From Rubrobacter marinus (GTDB lineage: Bacteria > Actinomycetota > Rubrobacteria > Rubrobacterales > Rubrobacteraceae), in NCBI RefSeq assembly GCF_011492965.1, contig NZ_CP045121.1:3100001-3164000 (forward strand): a DNA stretch of 64,000 bases, in the 5' to 3' direction. Below, one piece after another: positions 62,903-64,000 of this stretch. The notes under the pieces were generated by a model. That model was given only the letters and a program-made list of their open reading frames with translations. It did no database searches and was not told the origin of the DNA. Positions within the stretch are counted from its first letter, which is position 1, and each line of letters starts with the position of its first letter. A program made the translations under genes and the position numbers.

Positions 62903-64000
62903 TCACCCTTGGCCCAGAACGTTCACGCCGAGCAAGTTCCCCCTGTCGTCCAGGATCTGCTCGACGACGACGCCGGACTCGTCCCTGACGCGGGTGGCGA
63001 CCCGGCCCTGGTCGTCCAGGAACTCGTCCTCCACCGGGAGGTCCGAGAGGTTCCCGACCACGTCCTCGTCCACGATCTCGCCGTTCTCGTTCGTGACGGT
63101 CTCGATGATGTTGCCGGACTCGTCCACGGTGCGCTGCACCGTCTGCCCCGCGTCGTTGACGGTCTCGCTGAGCAACTCGTCGGGCCCGCCATCCGCCGCC
63201 CCGTTCGCCGCACCTTGCGCCTGTTCGGCGGCGCCACCGGCGGCGTCCTGCGCCCCCTGCACGGCCTGTCCGGCCCCGTCCGCCGCGTCCGTTGCCCCGT
63301 CGACGGCCTGGCTTGCCTGATCCCCCACACCTCCGACCGCATCTCCTGCTCCATCAGCAACCTGCCCGGCTTGCTGCGTCGCTTGTCCCGCGGCTTCGGT
63401 CGCCCCTTGGGCTGCTCCTCCCGCCGCATCCGTCGCTCCCTGCGCGACCTGTCCCGCCTGCTGCGTAGCCCCTCCGGCCGCGTCGCCCACCGCCTGGGTC
63501 GCCCCGCCTGCGACGTCACTCACTCCCCCGGCAGCCTGGCCTGCGGCCTCTCCCGCTCCCTGGACAGCATCTCCCGCGCCCTGTCCGACTTGGCCCGCGG
63601 CCTCTCCGGCCCCTTGAGCTGCCTGGCCCGCGCCCTCGCCGACCTGCTGCGTGGCCTGTCCGGCGCCCTGGCCTACCTCCCCAACGGCTTGCCCGGCACC
63701 GTCTCCAACCTGTCCGGCGGCCTCTCCCGCTCCTTGACCAACCTCCTGGGCAGCTTGACCGGCGCTCTCTACCGCCTGACCTGCTCCTTGACCAACTTCT
63801 CCTGCGGCCTGACCGGCGCCCTCACCGACTTCACCGACGGCTCGTCCCGCGCCTTCACCGACCTGACCGGCGGCTTGCCCCGCTCCCTGGCCGACCTCGC
63901 CGACCGCCTGGCCGGCGCCTTGTCCTACCTCGCCGACGGCCTGCCCCGCGCCGCCGCCTACGTCCTCGACCGCGGAGCCGGCGCCCTCGCCCACGTTCTC
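62903..64000 (-). CDS. 11-residue-repeat protein with DExG C-terminal region, 5' end beyond window
   Basis: At least 365 residues; the gene continues past the right edge. From about residue 1 to 170 it consists of 11-residue repeats of the type VGQGAGQAVGE, with Val/Ala at hydrophobic positions, as in synuclein, apolipoprotein or LEA group 3 helices. A Ala/Gln/Asp-rich region follows, then an SETVNDAGQTVQRTVDESGN segment shared with 60.7 kb, DENGEIVDED, DDQGRVATRVRDESG and a LDDRGNLLGVNVLGQG end. No membrane anchor or signal is seen. It is the first known gene of the leftward cluster. Confidence 0.7.
   Translation of the reverse strand, partial: ENVGEGAGSAVEDVGGGAGQAVGEVGQGAGQAVGEVGQGAGQAAGQVGEGAGRAVGEVGEGAGQAAGEVGQGAGQAVESAGQAAQEVGQGAGEAAGQVGDGAGQAVGEVGQGAGQATQQVGEGAGQAAQGAGEAAGQVGQGAGDAVQGAGEAAGQAAGGVSDVAGGATQAVGDAAGGATQQAGQVAQGATDAAGGAAQGATEAAGQATQQAGQVADGAGDAVGGVGDQASQAVDGATDAADGAGQAVQGAQDAAGGAAEQAQGAANGAADGGPDELLSETVNDAGQTVQRTVDESGNIIETVTNENGEIVDEDVVGNLSDLPVEDEFLDDQGRVATRVRDESGVVVEQILDDRGNLLGVNVLGQG
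63098..63177. repeat. 80-base repeat, copy 2
   Basis: Two differences from 61115-61194. See that entry. Confidence 0.85.
63520..64000. repeat. 33-base tandem repeat array
   Basis: Imperfect 33-base units (11 codons) in tandem, about a dozen visible, encoding the VGQGAGQAVGE-type repeat on the minus strand and continuing beyond the window. Individual units vary by several bases. Confidence 0.7.

Noticed and set aside
57523..64000. Gas-vesicle gene cluster
   Set aside because: No GvpA/J/F/L/N-type sequence is present. The accessory-like proteins cannot be tied to gas vesicles from this window; a gvp locus beyond 64,000 is not excluded.

Overview
The window is very GC-rich, tightly packed, single-chromosome-like DNA from a high-GC actinobacterium. 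The gene set points to a Rubrobacter-like lineage: a deep actinobacterial flavour, many GTG/TTG starts, leaderless promoters, heavy-metal and stress genes, and light-independent protochlorophyllide reductase (BchN/BchB) homologues, which I recall having been reported from Rubrobacter. No rRNA, tRNA, CRISPR array, insertion sequence or phage gene was found. The genus assignment is inference and no database search was run.

Layout. 0-7 kb: small membrane proteins, a PAP2 phosphatase, then a leftward run aroQ (chorismate mutase) - DAHP synthase - Ser/Thr kinase - HtrA protease - cold-shock protein - rpiA. 7.2-9.4 kb: the aromatic branch continues rightward with a HisC-type aminotransferase and prephenate dehydrogenase. 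9.4-14 kb: a deaminase, an epimerase, a thiolase and a glycerol-dehydrogenase-like enzyme. 14-20.2 kb: an APH-fold kinase, a nucleoside hydrolase and a complete YnjBCD-type ABC importer, which look like one uptake/salvage unit. 20.5-31 kb: a GlxA-type regulator, a bacterial dynamin, MaoC, SDR and 2-hydroxyacid dehydrogenase genes, and an aconitase with an unusual acidic insert. 32.5-36.8 kb: a nucleoside-catabolism operon (phosphopentomutase, a divergent PfkA paralogue, pyrimidine- and purine-nucleoside phosphorylases). 36.9-39.7 kb: a BchN/BchB-like nitrogenase-superfamily pair. 40-49.7 kb: a Na+/H+ antiporter, a second HtrA, a CDF transporter, and an ArsR-controlled heavy-metal ATPase operon ending in DUF3105/DUF305 genes. 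49.7-57.5 kb: a two-component system, lspA, carbonic anhydrase, thymidine kinase and small membrane proteins. 57.5-64 kb: a leftward cluster of low-complexity proteins that share E2-type peripheral-subunit-binding-like modules, DExG repeats and 11-residue repeats, with a J-domain protein among them.

Most interesting signals. (1) A BchNB-like pair with altered predicted Fe-S ligands and no Fe-protein gene nearby. (2) The modular repeat cluster at the right end, which looks like an undescribed multi-protein assembly. (3) A PfkA paralogue with changed active-site motifs inside a nucleoside operon. (4) An aconitase insert carrying two copies of an ESFPASD-like motif. (5) Several promoters placing a TAnnnT box exactly 6 bases before the start codon (leaderless mRNAs).

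Caution. About nineteen genes, many of them core enzymes, are broken by apparent one-base deletions. Most of those I checked sit in short G or C runs and are repaired by adding one G or C. This looks like a homopolymer consensus error of the assembly rather than decay, so genes typed as pseudogene here are described as the proteins they probably encode in the organism.
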